Part shown: piece after piece, positions 9,548 to 18,921 of the stretch | How positions within the stretch are numbered: position 1 is the stretch's first letter | How the letters are laid out: each line of letters opens with the position of its first letter | DNA from: Paenarthrobacter nitroguajacolicus JCM 14115 | GTDB taxonomy: Bacteria; Actinomycetota; Actinomycetes; Actinomycetales; Micrococcaceae | Assembly (NCBI GenBank): GCA_001313365.1 | Contig: BBFS01000008.1 | Coordinates: 19,404-83,403, forward strand | Direction: 5' to 3' | Length of the DNA: 64,000 bases | Position numbers and translations under genes: made by a program | Notes under the pieces: generated by a model | Told to the model about the DNA's origin: nothing | Databases searched by the model: none | What the model saw: the letters and a program-made list of their open reading frames with translations, nothing else

Positions 9548-11038
9548 CACGGACCACCTTTTCCTCCAACGCAGCCAGGAACTCGGCTGACCAATGATCC
9601 ACATCGTGGTCCAGGATCTGCTTGCGCATCAGCTTCATGCGGCGGCGGGCCTCCTTGGGCGGGAGGTTCACGGCACGCAGGATGGCCGACTTGAGTCCGT
9701 CAATGTCGTGCGGGTTGATCAGGAGTGCTTGCTTGAGTTGGTCGGCGGCACCGGCGAACTCGCTGAGTACCAAGCGCCGTCGTCTTCCGAGCGTGCGGTG
9801 ACATACTCCTTTGCCACCAGGTTCATGCCATCGCGCAGGGCGGTTACGAGCATGACATCCGCCGCGAGGTACAGCGCCACCATTTCCTCCACCGGGTAGC
9901 TGTGGTGCAGGTAGCGGACTGCCGTGTTCTGGATGGTGTCGTAGGTGCCGTTGATGTGGCCAACCGTGCCTTCGATCTCCTCGCGCAGCAGCCTGTACTG
10001 CTCCACGCGTTCACGGCTGGGGCTCGCCACCTGAATGAGGGTTGCATCTTCCACCTTGATGCTGCCTTCGCGGAGGAGTTCCTCGAAAGCCTTCAGACGG
10101 TGGCCGATTCCCTTGGTGTAATCCAGTCGGTCAACACCCAACAGAATGGTCTTGGGATCGCCCAGGTCCTTACGGATCTGCTTCGCCCGCTCGATGATGT
10201 CCGGTCTGGCCGCGAGCTCGCGGATCTGGTCAACGTCGATGGAGATGGGGAAGGCCTGCGCACGGGCAATGTGGGTGACTTCGCCATCCGGGCCCTTCAC
10301 ATGAACCTGCTGCTGCTTGACGCTGGCACCCAGGAACCGGCGTGCAGAGCGCATGAAATTGCCTGCGTCGCTGGGGGCGCTGGAAGCCAGAAGGTCAGCG
10401 CCCAGCAAGCCGTCGATGATTTCCCGGCGCCACGGGAGCTGAGCGAAAATCTCCGGGGGGAGGGAAGGGGATGTGGTTGAAGAAGCCGATCTTCAGGTCC
10501 GGCCGGGCCTCGCGGAGCATTCGCGGAACCAGCTGGAGCTGGTAGTCCTGGACCCACACGGTGGCGCGTTCGGCCGCGTGGCGGATGACGCGTCGGCGAA
10601 TTTCTTGTTGACCTGGCGGTACGAATCCCACCACGTACGGTGGAACTCGGGCGGTGCGATGACATCATGGTAGAGCGGCCAGATGGTCGCGTTGGAGAAA
10701 CCTTCGTAGTACAGCTCCACTTCGTGGCTGCTGAGCTGAACCGGAACCAGGTCCATGCCTTCGTGGCTGAACGGGCGCACAGTCTCATCCGGGGCGCATG
10801 CCAACCCACCCACGCGCGTCGGACTTTGTCATCATCGGGGGGGCGAGAGCTGTGACCAGGCCGCCGGGCGAACGACGCCAGCCATCTCCGCCGTCGTCGT
10901 TACCGTCGCTGCTGCACCGGTCCACGGGCAGCCGGTTGGAAACCACCATGAAATCGAACGTGCTCGCCGTGGGCTTCTTGGTTGGAGAAGCTTGGCGCTT
11001 TGTTCGTTAGCGAGTTTTTCGCTTGCCAAATCCTGCAT
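9537..11038 (-). CDS. otsA: Trehalose-6-phosphate synthase (frame breaks)
   Basis: GT20 glycosyltransferase that joins UDP-glucose (or another NDP-glucose) and glucose 6-phosphate, the first step of trehalose synthesis. Start [18 protein letters not shown] at 11038 with AGGGAGCG upstream. Recognisable segments in order: VVSNRLPVD (about residue 30; the frame there is broken), [62 protein letters not shown] (sugar-phosphate binding), [32 protein letters not shown] and the end [15 protein letters not shown]. Four or five single-base breaks are needed (about 10970, 10850, 10590, 10460, 9775). The full length of about 500 residues is usual. Operon with otsB. Confidence 0.92.
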
Positions 11039-11219
11039 TAACGCTCCCTGGGGGGGTTGCTGTGACTCAACTCCCAGCCTACTAGCGGAATCTTCCACGG
11101 CAGTTGATCGTTCAACTACCGGGCCGCGAGGTGTGGGGGGGCAAAGCTCAAGTTTGCTCCCGTAAACTGACCCCGTTGCCCTAGCTATGCACTTGACGTC
11201 GAATACCCCCGAGGAACTG

Positions 11220-12102
11220 ATGAGCCCCGCAAACGAACCACGCCTGTCCAAGGCCGAAAAGACCGCCCAGGCGCGGGAGAAAGCGCGTGCAATCCGCGAA
11301 GAACAGCTGAAGAAGGAGAAGCGCAACAAGCTCCTTGTCGGCTGGGGGGGCATCGTGGTGGCCGTGGTGGTCATCATCGCTTTGGTTGCTTTTGTTGTTA
11401 TCGGTAACGCTCAGAACAACGCACCCGTGGCTGACCAGGGGCCAACACCGGCCAACGGCAACGTTCATGGCGGAATCACGCTGCTTGCCAACACGGAAGT
11501 TGTGAAGTCCGAACCCGCGTCCGTCAACGTGGCAGATGTGCCGGCTCCTCTTGCTACCAAGCCGGCTACGGTGACCGTACCGGGTGGCGAGGCCGAGGCC
11601 GGCAAGCCCGTCAAGGTTGTTGCTACATCGACTTCATCTGCCCGGTCTGCAAGCAGTTCGAGACCGCTTACGGCGAGTCACTCACGAACCTTCGCAACGA
11701 AGGCAAGATTTCCGTCGAGTACCGCGCCCTCGGCTTCCTGGACCGCCAGTCCACCACCAACTACTCGTCACGCGCAGCCAACGCTGCTGCCTGCGTAGTC
11801 AACTCTTCCCCCCGGAGAAGTACGCGGAATTTTTCAACCTGCTCTTCGAACGCCAGCCGGCTGAAGGCGGAGCAGGCATCTCCGACAACGACCTCAAAAA
11901 AATGGCCACCGAAATTGGTGCGGCAAACATCGACTCCTGCATCGACAGCAAGCAGTTCCGTCCGTGGGTGAAGGTTGCCACGCAGGAAGCTGCAGCAATC
12001 GGCGTCACCGGTACGCCCACCGTGTTCATCGATGGCAAGCAGTGGGACGGCAGGTCCGACCTCAACGCCGAGATCCAGACAGCAATTGGCGCCAAGGGCT
12101 AA
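11220..12102 (+). CDS. Membrane-anchored DsbA-like thioredoxin-fold protein (frame breaks)
   Basis: Extracytoplasmic thiol oxidoreductase of the DsbA type. Residues 1-40 are basic and cytosolic (ERLSKAEKTAQ-like, many Lys/Arg), and one TM helix follows around residues 42-65 (VVVIIALVAFVVIG). A linker and the thioredoxin domain come next. The active-site CxxC is FICPVCKQFE, read after a frame change near 11622. A second change near 11795 leads to ISDNDLKKMATEIGA and the cis-Pro loop GVTGTPTVFIDGKQW. It ends TAIGAKG. ATG 11220 is preferred over 11187 because GAGGA sits just upstream. Actinobacterial homologues usually act in oxidative folding of secreted proteins; the partner oxidase (VKOR or DsbD-like) is not here. 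Confidence 0.88.
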
Positions 12103-12124
12103 CCCCTTTTGAAAAATCACGACG

Positions 12125-12156
12125 GCGGCTGGTCACCCTTGCGGGAGGCCGGCCGC
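12125..12156 (+). terminator. Hairpin after DsbA-like gene
   Basis: GCGGCTGGTC pairs with GGCCGGCCGC (two G-T wobbles), and the inner CCC/GGG extends the stem around a TTGC loop. It starts 23 nt past the stop. The tail TGTTGCTTTAT is only mildly T-rich. Confidence 0.6.
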
Positions 12157-12261
12157 TGTTGCTTTATAGCGGTGTTGAGCGGTGAATTTCGTTGACGGGG
12201 GATGGTCTGGGCTAACCTTATCTAGCGCTCTTTTGCGCTTTGCCTCGGGTAACCGGAGCGT

Positions 12262-12338
12262 GCCTCCTTAGCTCAGTTGGCCAGAGCACCGCTCTTGTAA
12301 AGCGGGGGTCGTCGGTTCGAATCCGACAGGGGGCTCCA
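12262..12338 (+). tRNA. tRNA-Thr (TGT anticodon)
   Basis: Complete cloverleaf. Acceptor GCCTCCT pairs with AGGGGGC (one G-T). The D arm is AGCTCAGTTGGCCAGAGC. The anticodon stem CCGCT/AGCGG carries loop CTTGTAA, anticodon TGT. The T arm is GTCGGTTCGAATCCGAC. CCA is encoded at 12336-12338. A strong terminator follows immediately. Confidence 0.97.
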
Positions 12339-12340
12339 CG

Positions 12341-12383
12341 AACCCCTCCATCCCGGATTTTTCCGGTGTGGAGGGGTTTTTCG
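12341..12383 (+). terminator. Rho-independent terminator of tRNA-Thr
   Basis: AACCCCTCCA and TGGAGGGGTT form a 10-bp stem, the loop holds a small CCGGA..TCCGG stem, and TTTTT follows. Textbook intrinsic terminator directly after the tRNA. Confidence 0.9.
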
Positions 12384-12589
12384 TGCCCGAGACTCCATGC
12401 CAAGGTACCGCGAACCAGAAGCCCGAAGCCTAAAGCATCCGGTTCGTCGGCCAGACGTGATGGACACGATTGCTTCGGCATGCTGTGAAGGCCACGGGCA
12501 GCCTGAAAATATCGAGCGTTTCCGGCCTTAGCGGTGCCTGTTCCGGCGTCCTGCCCGGTCGGCGAAGGCATCCAGGGCTGCGATGACGT

Positions 12590-12740
12590 CTGGAGCCTTC
12601 CCCCCCAATGGACGTTGTCGGTGGCTCATGGTGCAACTGCACGCTGCAGCCGCAGGTCTTGCCGTCTCACGGCCAACGGCGGATGTCGACATCGTGCTGG
12701 CCGACCCGGGGGGGCACCGATCGTAGCAGCTGCTGGACCC
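12590..12740 (+). pseudogene. Remnant of a nucleotidyltransferase-like gene
   Basis: One frame between about 12600 and 12715 reads MVQLHAAAAGLAVSRPTADV then DIVLADPG. This resembles the strand-loop region of AbiEii/MNT-type nucleotidyltransferases, where a conserved (R)xTxDxDhV motif binds metal. Nothing coherent continues on either side: upstream is tRNA terminator sequence and downstream frames are short. I read it as a decayed or very damaged gene; the family call is tentative. Confidence 0.3.
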
Positions 12741-12881
12741 AGCCGACCGAACACCGGCCATGGACGCACTCCGCATACTTGCCGCCAATCACAGCCTGAC
12801 GCCAGCCAACCGCCTCAAATCCGGCTGACAACGGCGAGGAACGGCTGTCTAATAACAATGGTCAGAAAATCCCGGCCATGG

Positions 12882-13333
12882 TTATTGGACGCGAGGGCCA
12901 ATCGCTACGAGCGGCTGTGGGAACAGATAGAAGAGCTCGGGGGTCGCCTTCGTCAAGCCCGAAGACCATCCTGCGGAGACCCATCCGCGGCGAGCAAGCA
13001 GGCGCTGCATGACCTGATTCGTCAGATTGGTTGACGTGAACAGCTTCGTATCCCGCGTCCTGCTCTCTACGTCGCCCATCAGCAACTGACCAATGCCTGC
13101 TTTTCGATGCTGCTCTTCGACCACGATGAGCACCAGGAAGTCGTTGCCGAAGAAGGAAGGCTCAATCACTGTGTAACCGACGGGTGAACCGTCCCGGGTG
13201 GCGACTCTGACCGACCCCCGATGCGAGCCATTTCCTGAGTTGTCCCCCGTCGTCCAGGGTCCTGCTGCGCGACCTGGTCGACCGCTACAAGGGCCTCGAA
13301 GTGTTCGGCGGTCCCGTCGCCAATGATTGCCAT
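12882..13333 (-). CDS. GNAT-family N-acetyltransferase (one frame break)
   Basis: Acetyl-CoA-dependent acetyltransferase of unknown substrate. The N terminus MAIIGDGTAEHFEALVAVDQ is in one frame. After about 13230 the rest follows: RVATRDGSPVGYTVIEPSFF, the acetyl-CoA-binding motif A VVEEQHRKAGIGQLLM (Q/RxxGxG/A form), and TNLTNQVMQRLLARRGW. It ends VAIGPRVQ. About 150 residues, typical. ATG 13333 has GAGAAG upstream; ATG 13342 is also in frame. It sits on the opposite strand to its neighbours in the ragged region after the tRNA. Confidence 0.8.
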
Positions 13334-13428
13334 GCTTCTCATCCAATCACGCAGAGCAGGCAAGGGTGGTCACCGCTCGGAATCGGAAAGCATTGACGGC
13401 GCAACCCTTTCGCACGGAGACTGGGCCA

Positions 13429-13623
13429 ATGGCTAAACAGGATGAGGCAGAGGCTGTAGCAGCAGTTATCGACAGGCTGGCCAAGAAATTCCCGGACACT
13501 CCCCCCCGCAACCAGGTTGAAGCGATCGTCAGCGAGGAATACACCGCCCTCAACGATGGCCCGATCCGCGACTACGTGCCCGTGCTGATTGAACGAGCAG
13601 CCAAACTCCGGCTTCGTAGCTAG
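13429..13623 (+). CDS. Small three-helix-bundle-type protein
   Basis: A 64-residue protein starting MAKQDEAEAVAAVIDRLAKK, with GGAG upstream of the ATG. Composition and pattern (AVIDRLAKKF, then NQVEAIVSEEYTALNDGPIR, then DYVPVLIERAAKLRLRS) match the small actinobacterial proteins annotated as a three-helix-bundle dimerisation domain. The frame is intact; the 7-C run at 13500-13506 adds one Pro (DTPPRNQ). Function unknown; possibly a dimerisation module of a regulator. It begins about 95 bp from the GNAT start and is transcribed divergently from it. Confidence 0.75.
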   Translation: MAKQDEAEAVAAVIDRLAKKFPDTPPRNQVEAIVSEEYTALNDGPIRDYVPVLIERAAKLRLRS

Positions 13624-13815
13624 CACTCAGTTCAGTGTGCAGCGGTGCGCGATGCAGTCGATGTTTGGGTGGCGCTTTCCGGACCGCCCAGTGAAAACAT
13701 CATGAACCACCGAACCTACGCAAAGATGGTGTTCCTCTGCACGGAATCCAATCCTCTTGGGTCACTTCGCGCGAAGGGGGGGCCGAAGGCTGAGTGCGGA
13801 TAATCAGGTGCCACG

Positions 13816-13983
13816 ATGGCCTTCCGCTAGAGACGCATCCTCGCGGACGCGTTCGGCCTGGTTGATGATCCCGACGGCAAGGCCACACTTCATGAAGTCG
13901 ATTTGGGCGAACCCTTTGCCGACGGCCGGGCGCCGGTGGCGGCAACCGCGGTGTACCTCAACACCCCCAGCCTTATCGTTTAG
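13816..13983 (+). pseudogene. Short ORF with an in-frame TAG
   Basis: From ATG 13816 the frame gives MAFR-stop-RRILADAF and then a coherent stretch, GLVDDPDGKATLHEVDLGEP followed by FADGRAPVAATAVYLNTPSL, ending at TAG 13983. The acidic, non-repetitive composition looks coding, but the fifth codon is TAG and no other start is near. I do not recognise a family. It could be a remnant or a small protein with a sequence error. Confidence 0.3.
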
Positions 13984-14294
13984 CGGGACCTGGCGCTTAT
14001 CCCTAACGGTTAACTGCGGGGGGGTCGCATTCGAACACTGCAGGGTTGCGCTGCAGGCCTTCCAGCGAGCAACGACTTCGCTGACTTTCGAAGAGAACAT
14101 CGACGTGTCCCATGGACCATCCTGAAGCAGCGCGATACCCGTTGCCCCCACTTGAGATCGAGGACCTGGCCACCTTTGGATTCGACCTTGGCTACGATCT
14201 CGGCCCTTTGCTCGAATGGTCAAGCTGCATATTGATTCCGTAGGCGATGAACCCCAGCAGAATCACGACCGAAAGCACGATCGGTAGCCGCCGC
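13984..14294. other. Stretch with only one weak small ORF
   Basis: No confident gene. A 43-codon plus-strand ORF (14112-14243, MDHPEAARYPLPPLEIEDLA, ending SSCILIP) has plausible composition but no clear ribosome-binding site and no recognised family. A long minus-strand frame over 13804-14223 looks like a shadow. Confidence 0.3.
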
Positions 14295-15635
14295 TCAAAA
14301 GTCTTCCTCCGCTGCGACCGGCGTTTCCTCGAGGGCTTCTGCGCCGGCGGTTCGTCCGGGTTCATCAGCTTCCCGCGGTTCCTGTCGAAGCCCCGGCGGG
14401 GGGCAATACTTTGATGCCGATGACTCCGGGAGCCGTAGACGTTGAGGACTCAACCAGTAGTCATAGAGTGGCTGTTCCAGTGCCTTCCACGGGTCATCGG
14501 GAAGGAGGGTGCAGGAATTCGTGCTCAGATGAAGATTGATCTCGCCCCCCCGGTATTTCCGTTCTCCTCCCTGGTGCGCGATGCAAGCCCTATGCCCAAG
14601 GTGAACTCCTGACCAGTGGCGTCCAGCCTGTCGATCGTCGCGGTCAGGTGGGGCCACAGCGTTGTTTGATCCAATGGCCTTGGTGGCTGCTGCGGAATCT
14701 CTGTGTTGAAAGGGGTCACGTGTGAGTCACTTACGTTGTACACCATCATCTTTATGAGGCCCTCGGGTTCATAACTGGGCTGGCGTAGGCCAGAGGAAAC
14801 GGTGACATAGGTGCCATCCGGGGGGGTGTCACCCTGCCAGGCGGTGCCGGCCGCCCTGCCGAGCCCGATCAATTCCTTGTCTGGAAGCTGACCTAAAGTA
14901 TCAAAGAGGACCCGACCTGCGGTGGTGTCATTGGCTCTGTCTGACACGGCGCCGGTAGTTGGCGTGGTGATCTTCCAATAGGTGGTTTTGGTGTCCAGCT
15001 CTGCCGGAATGATGCTGGGAGCCCTATCCAGCTCCTCTGGACTGAGGTTGAGGTGCAACCCTACCTTCAGCTCAAATTCATCAGTGTCGCCGTCGTACTC
15101 ATTCCGGGAATACAGCTGGCTCTTTGGGTCCACCTCGTGCTGGAGTCTCACCCAGTTTGATGCAACAAACTGAAATTCCTCACGGGAGAGGTCATCCTGT
15201 CCGCTAAGCATGCCCACCGCGAGAGTATCGGAATAGAGAACGAACCGACTCTCGTCGCGGTCGGCCACAAACAGTGCCCAGTCCTCCAGTGCAGCTCCGG
15301 TTTCATCGACGCTCATGCATCGTCCACAAAATGTTCTCCACCTCAGCTGCCGTGCAGTTCGGTGAGACGCCGATTCGGTAGTAGACGACAGGGCCCCTCA
15401 CTGCGATGTTCCCTCCGCGGGGGGGATCACTGTCTACCCAGGTGACGCATGGCATCGAGGCGAGCTTGCGGTCCAGACCGAATAAATTCGGAGTTGCGAG
15501 TGGGGGGGCGGCAATTCTGTACACACATGATGCCAGCAGCACAATCACCCCAAGGAGGATCCCGAGGCCTATGATCCGGCCAGTGCTTAGTGGTCGCTTT
15601 TTCGGTTCGGTGGATGCCGAAGGTTGGTCCATCAT
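14295..15635 (-). CDS. Anchored exported protein of unknown function (two frame breaks)
   Basis: Reconstructed as one gene of about 445 residues. The N terminus MMDQPSASTEPKKRPLSTGR is followed by a single hydrophobic segment, IIGLGILLGVIVLLASC, which could be a TM anchor or a lipobox. The exported part includes SMPCVTWVDSDPPRGGN and NCTAAEVENILWTMHE, continues as SVDETGAALEDWALFVADRD after a break near 15310, and runs to SRTREENGNTGG. It then changes frame near 14545 to EINLHLSTNSCTLLPDD and ends LEETPVAAEEDF. The two pieces overlap by 14 nt in different frames, but the protein reads smoothly across, so a lost base is more likely than two genes. I do not recognise the family. Confidence 0.6.
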
Positions 15636-15818
15636 GCGATCTCTACGGAGATAAGGTGTCCAGACGCGACTGCTACAGGCCGAGCAACCACACCGTCATC
15701 AAAAGCAATTCCCATGCCTGTCTCCCCCCCATAGCAGAACAATAAATCCAACGAATAGCATAACTCCTGTTGCTTCCAGGTAGGGCCTTGGCAGGCGCAC
15801 GAATTTTAGGAAGGACGA

Positions 15819-15935
15819 ATGCCCGATGAACCGAGGAAGCACCGTTTCCTGGCCATCGAACAGGTCGCCGAAGAACTCGACGTCTCCAACCTTGCTGATG
15901 CTAGGTTCATGTTTACCCATTGCAGCCTGAGCTGC
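15819..15935 (+). pseudogene. 5' fragment of an excisionase-like helix-turn-helix gene
   Basis: ATG 15819 has AGGAAGGACG upstream and reads MPDEPRKHRFLAIEQVAEEL then DVSNLADARF, like the start of small actinobacterial helix-turn-helix/excisionase-family proteins (xFLxxxxVAExLxVS). The family normally continues with a recognition helix and a GRGQWRV-type segment. Here the frame runs into unrelated sequence and the 3' end of the gene is missing. The convergent PPTase gene ends at 15962, so there is no room for the rest. Confidence 0.45.
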
Positions 15936-15961
15936 GCTGCCAAACCTTCAGCAGTCCCTTC

Positions 15962-16503
15962 TCAGCACGGGTGCAGTGTCAGTGGTTCGATGTTCTGTGA
16001 CGCCAGGCTCCAGACGGCATCCCGCTGGCGGCTGTGTGGACGTACCAATCCCCGTCCGCAGAGCTCTGCCAGCCGTAGTGCACTGTGGCTGAGGCGGAGT
16101 TCGCCCGCTTTTGGGCGCCGTGCCGCGTTGCCCATCGCTTTCCATAAGGCTTCACCTTGTCCATTGCTCGATGCCAACACTGGGCACACCCGTGACGCGC
16201 CCCCAGCCATCTGAAGGCGGCGTCCCGTCTCTTTGGTGTCTCAATGTCCACACCGACCCAACTTCTTGCCCGTGCTGCGACAAGAATATTCTGCGTGTGT
16301 GAAACCGACCAGCCTGACAAACAGCTTCCGCAAAACCACCTGCCGTCCTCTGCCCGGATGACGTGGCAGGGTCGGGACAGGTCATCCGGGCATCGGGTCG
16401 ACTTCGCCGCTTCCGCGAGAAAGCGGGCACCGGACCGGGACCTGTACCGCCCAAAGTCGTCAGTAGGTGCTGGGCCTGTCGAATGAATCCATACATCCAC
16501 CAT
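15962..16503 (-). CDS. 4'-phosphopantetheinyl transferase, Sfp type (frame breaks)
   Basis: Transfers the phosphopantetheine arm of CoA to a carrier protein, here presumably the ACP at 22570-22863. Start MVDVWIHSTGPAPTDDFGRY at 16503. Hallmarks: SVSHTQNILVAARARSWVGV with the Mg-binding DIE in GVDIETPKRRDA, then AAFRWLGA. The second motif (W..KEA..K) is represented by the garbled EALWKAMGNAARRPKAGEL read in another frame, and the C terminus ends EPLTLHPC. At least two frame changes (about 16195, 16150). About 180 residues, somewhat short for Sfp-type enzymes. It begins 4 nt after the KS-CLF stop, as last gene of the operon, which supports a dedicated activating enzyme. Confidence 0.75.
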
Positions 16504-16507
16504 CCTG

Positions 16508-18918
16508 TTACGTCGCGATGGTGACGGACTGGAAACTGCCTCCGGCCTCACACGTGGATACCAGGGTCCGGTAGACCTCTCCGGCCTTGCCGCTGCCTGG
16601 TACGAGTCCTGCAGGGCCGGACGCGACGACCCCGGCGTTGCCTGGATGAACTTTTCCTGGCTCATCCACACTGCTTGGGCGACACCCAACAGACCACCTG
16701 AGGCGCCCGCATCGCCGAAGATTGCCTTGGGCGTCGAAATAGGTCGCCCGCTCAGGCCAGTTGCCGCCAATGCCTCGATCTCCAAGGTATCCACGGCTTC
16801 CCGCCCGCAAGCGGCAGCAACGACGGCATCAACGGTTTCCGGTGAATGGCCGTCGAGGGCCAGCCGGAAGGACCGCGCCCAAGCCCCCTGACCCTTGGCG
16901 CAGACGGCTGGGGCCACTGCCGTCACCGGTCATGCCAAAGTTCTCGATGCGGCCAAGAACTCTCCCGGGATCGACGCTGTCTTCGCTTTCCAACAGGATG
17001 GCCACGGCGGCACCCGAGATGACCCGGCCCGAGTTCGTATAGGGGAGGCAGACCGAACGTGCCAAGTAGCCCGGAATCGGCGCGTAGGCGGCGAGCATCG
17101 CGTGCGGTGCTTCGTCCGCCGCCAAGACGATCATCCGGTCCACGACCCCCCCGTTCGAGATGAGGTTCTGGGCGAAATGGAGCGCAGTGATAGCCCCCCC
17201 GTGTTGCCGGCACATATGGTCGCGGTGGGTCCTTGCAGCTTGTTCAACAACGCGACGTGCCCGGGCGCGGCGTTCATGACCGTGTTCGGGAACAGCAGGG
17301 CGTTGCCGCTGCCCGTAGTCAGGAGCTCACGTTCGAACGCCTCAACGGTGGAGATCGGTCCGGTGCCGGTGGCGAACAACAGCCCGGTGCTGGTTGCCTC
17401 CGCTCGTGAGAGGCCCCCCCGTTGTTTCAGGAGTTGGCTGACAGCCAGCGCCGACCTGCGTCCCAAGGTGTCCATGTGACGCAGGTACTTTGGGTCGATC
17501 CCTTTTTTGAGCTTGTCGACCGGAATGTCGCCAAAGGGGGGGAAGGATCCGAATCCCTCGACCTCGACAGTCCCGTCACCGTAGACGGGCCGGCCCTCGA
17601 AAAGGGCGGCCTTTACGTCCTCAGTGGTGACGGCATCACCGGCAAGTGCGCCGATGCCGGTGATGACCACCGGTCGTACGCTCTTTGGTGCTTGGGCTGA
17701 GGGGGGGTCGGCGCTGTATTCCCGGATGGCCAGCGAAGCGTTGTTGCCGCCGAAGGCAAACGAGTTTGAAAGCACGGTTTTCAGCCGCGCCTTCTTGGCT
17801 GCTTCTGCAACGATGTCCAGGCCTGTGGGTGAGCGCAGGCCGTCGGGTGTGACCGTTGGAGGCATCTCCTGGTTTTGGATGGCAAGCACTGATGTCACCG
17901 CTTCAATGGCTCCGGCGGCACCAAGGGTGTGTCCGATCATGGACTTCGTGGAACTTGCCGGGGGGGAGCGGCGCCCTCTCGCAGGTTGGCTATGGCTTTG
18001 GCTTCGACGCTGTCATTAGCAGCCGTTCCGGTTCCGTGGCCGTTGACGTAGTCGACGTCGTCGACAGTGTTCCCGGACATCCGCAGTGCCGCGTGCATGG
18101 CCCGTAACGCTCCTCGGCCCATGGGGTCCGGCGCTGTAGCGTGGTAAGCGTCGGCGCTGAGCCCGTACCCTGCGATTTCAGCGTAGATCGCAGCTCCCCG
18201 GCCGACAGCCGAAGCTTCACTTTCCAGAACAAGGAAACCAGCTCCTTCACCAAGGTTGAGTCCCGAACTCCGGGTGTACGGTGCGCAATGCAGGGGGATC
18301 CAGTGCCTTCAGGCTGGAGAAACCACCGAAGGACAACAGCGCGAGCGGGTCAACGCCGCCGGCGAGGACCATGTCAGCGGCGTCGGATTCGAGGAGTTCG
18401 ATCCCGTAGGCGATGGCGACAGCGCCGGCCGCGCAGGCGTTGGATTGGACACTCCGGGGTCCGAACAGCTGGAACTCAGAGGCAAGGTAGTCCGCGACGC
18501 TATGGAGTGGGTATTGCCGCAGCAGACCGGTGTTGGCCTTACGCAATCCGTCCTGTATCCACTGGCGATGGAATTCTTCTCCACTGCGGGCCCCCCCACC
18601 CAACGATGTTCCCAATGACAACGCGATTCTGGTCCGGTCAACGGAGCCTGGTCGACCCGGGCATGGGTCAAAGCTTCGGTCGCGGCGGCTGAAGCCAGCC
18701 TGTGGCAGCGATCAACGTAAGTGGTCCGGGACGACGGGGGGGCCCCCGTTTCCACTTCCGACTCGACTTGGCCACCCATGGAACTAACCAGACCATCGGT
18801 AGGAACTACGGTCGTTCGAACGATCCCCCGATTTTCCGTTGGATATGGATTCCCAGCTTTGTTCTGCGTCCGGGCCCACTGCTGCTCTGAGGCCGAAACC
18901 GGTGACAACTATTTTCAT
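16508..18918 (-). CDS. Fused ketosynthase and chain-length-factor-like protein (KS-CLF, frame breaks)
   Basis: Condensing enzyme of the operon, about 800 residues. KS1 starts MKIVVTGFGLRAAVGPDAEQ at 18918. Its catalytic residues are the Cys in SNACAAGAVAIAYG, the first His in NGHGTGTAANDSVEAKAI, KSMIGHTLGAAGAIEA with Lys and second His (slightly broken frame), and the end NSFAFGGNNASLAIREY. Without a stop the frame runs through a short Ala/Pro/Ser linker into a second KS starting VRPVVITGIGALAGD. KS2 has GPTATICAGNTG, so Asn occupies the active-site Cys position. HGTGT is replaced by CGREAVDTLEIEA, and KxxxGH by KAIFGDAGASGG. KS2 is thus decarboxylase/condensation-dead, like a chain-length factor. 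Frame breaks near 18825, 18610, 18290, 17945, 17195 and 16890. End SFQSVTIAT. Confidence 0.82.
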
Positions 18919-18921
18919 GGC

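Noticed and set aside
13816..13983. TAG recoding (pyrrolysine-like) in a small ORF
   Set aside because: A single unrecognised ORF with no supporting Pyl genes. Decay or an error is simpler.
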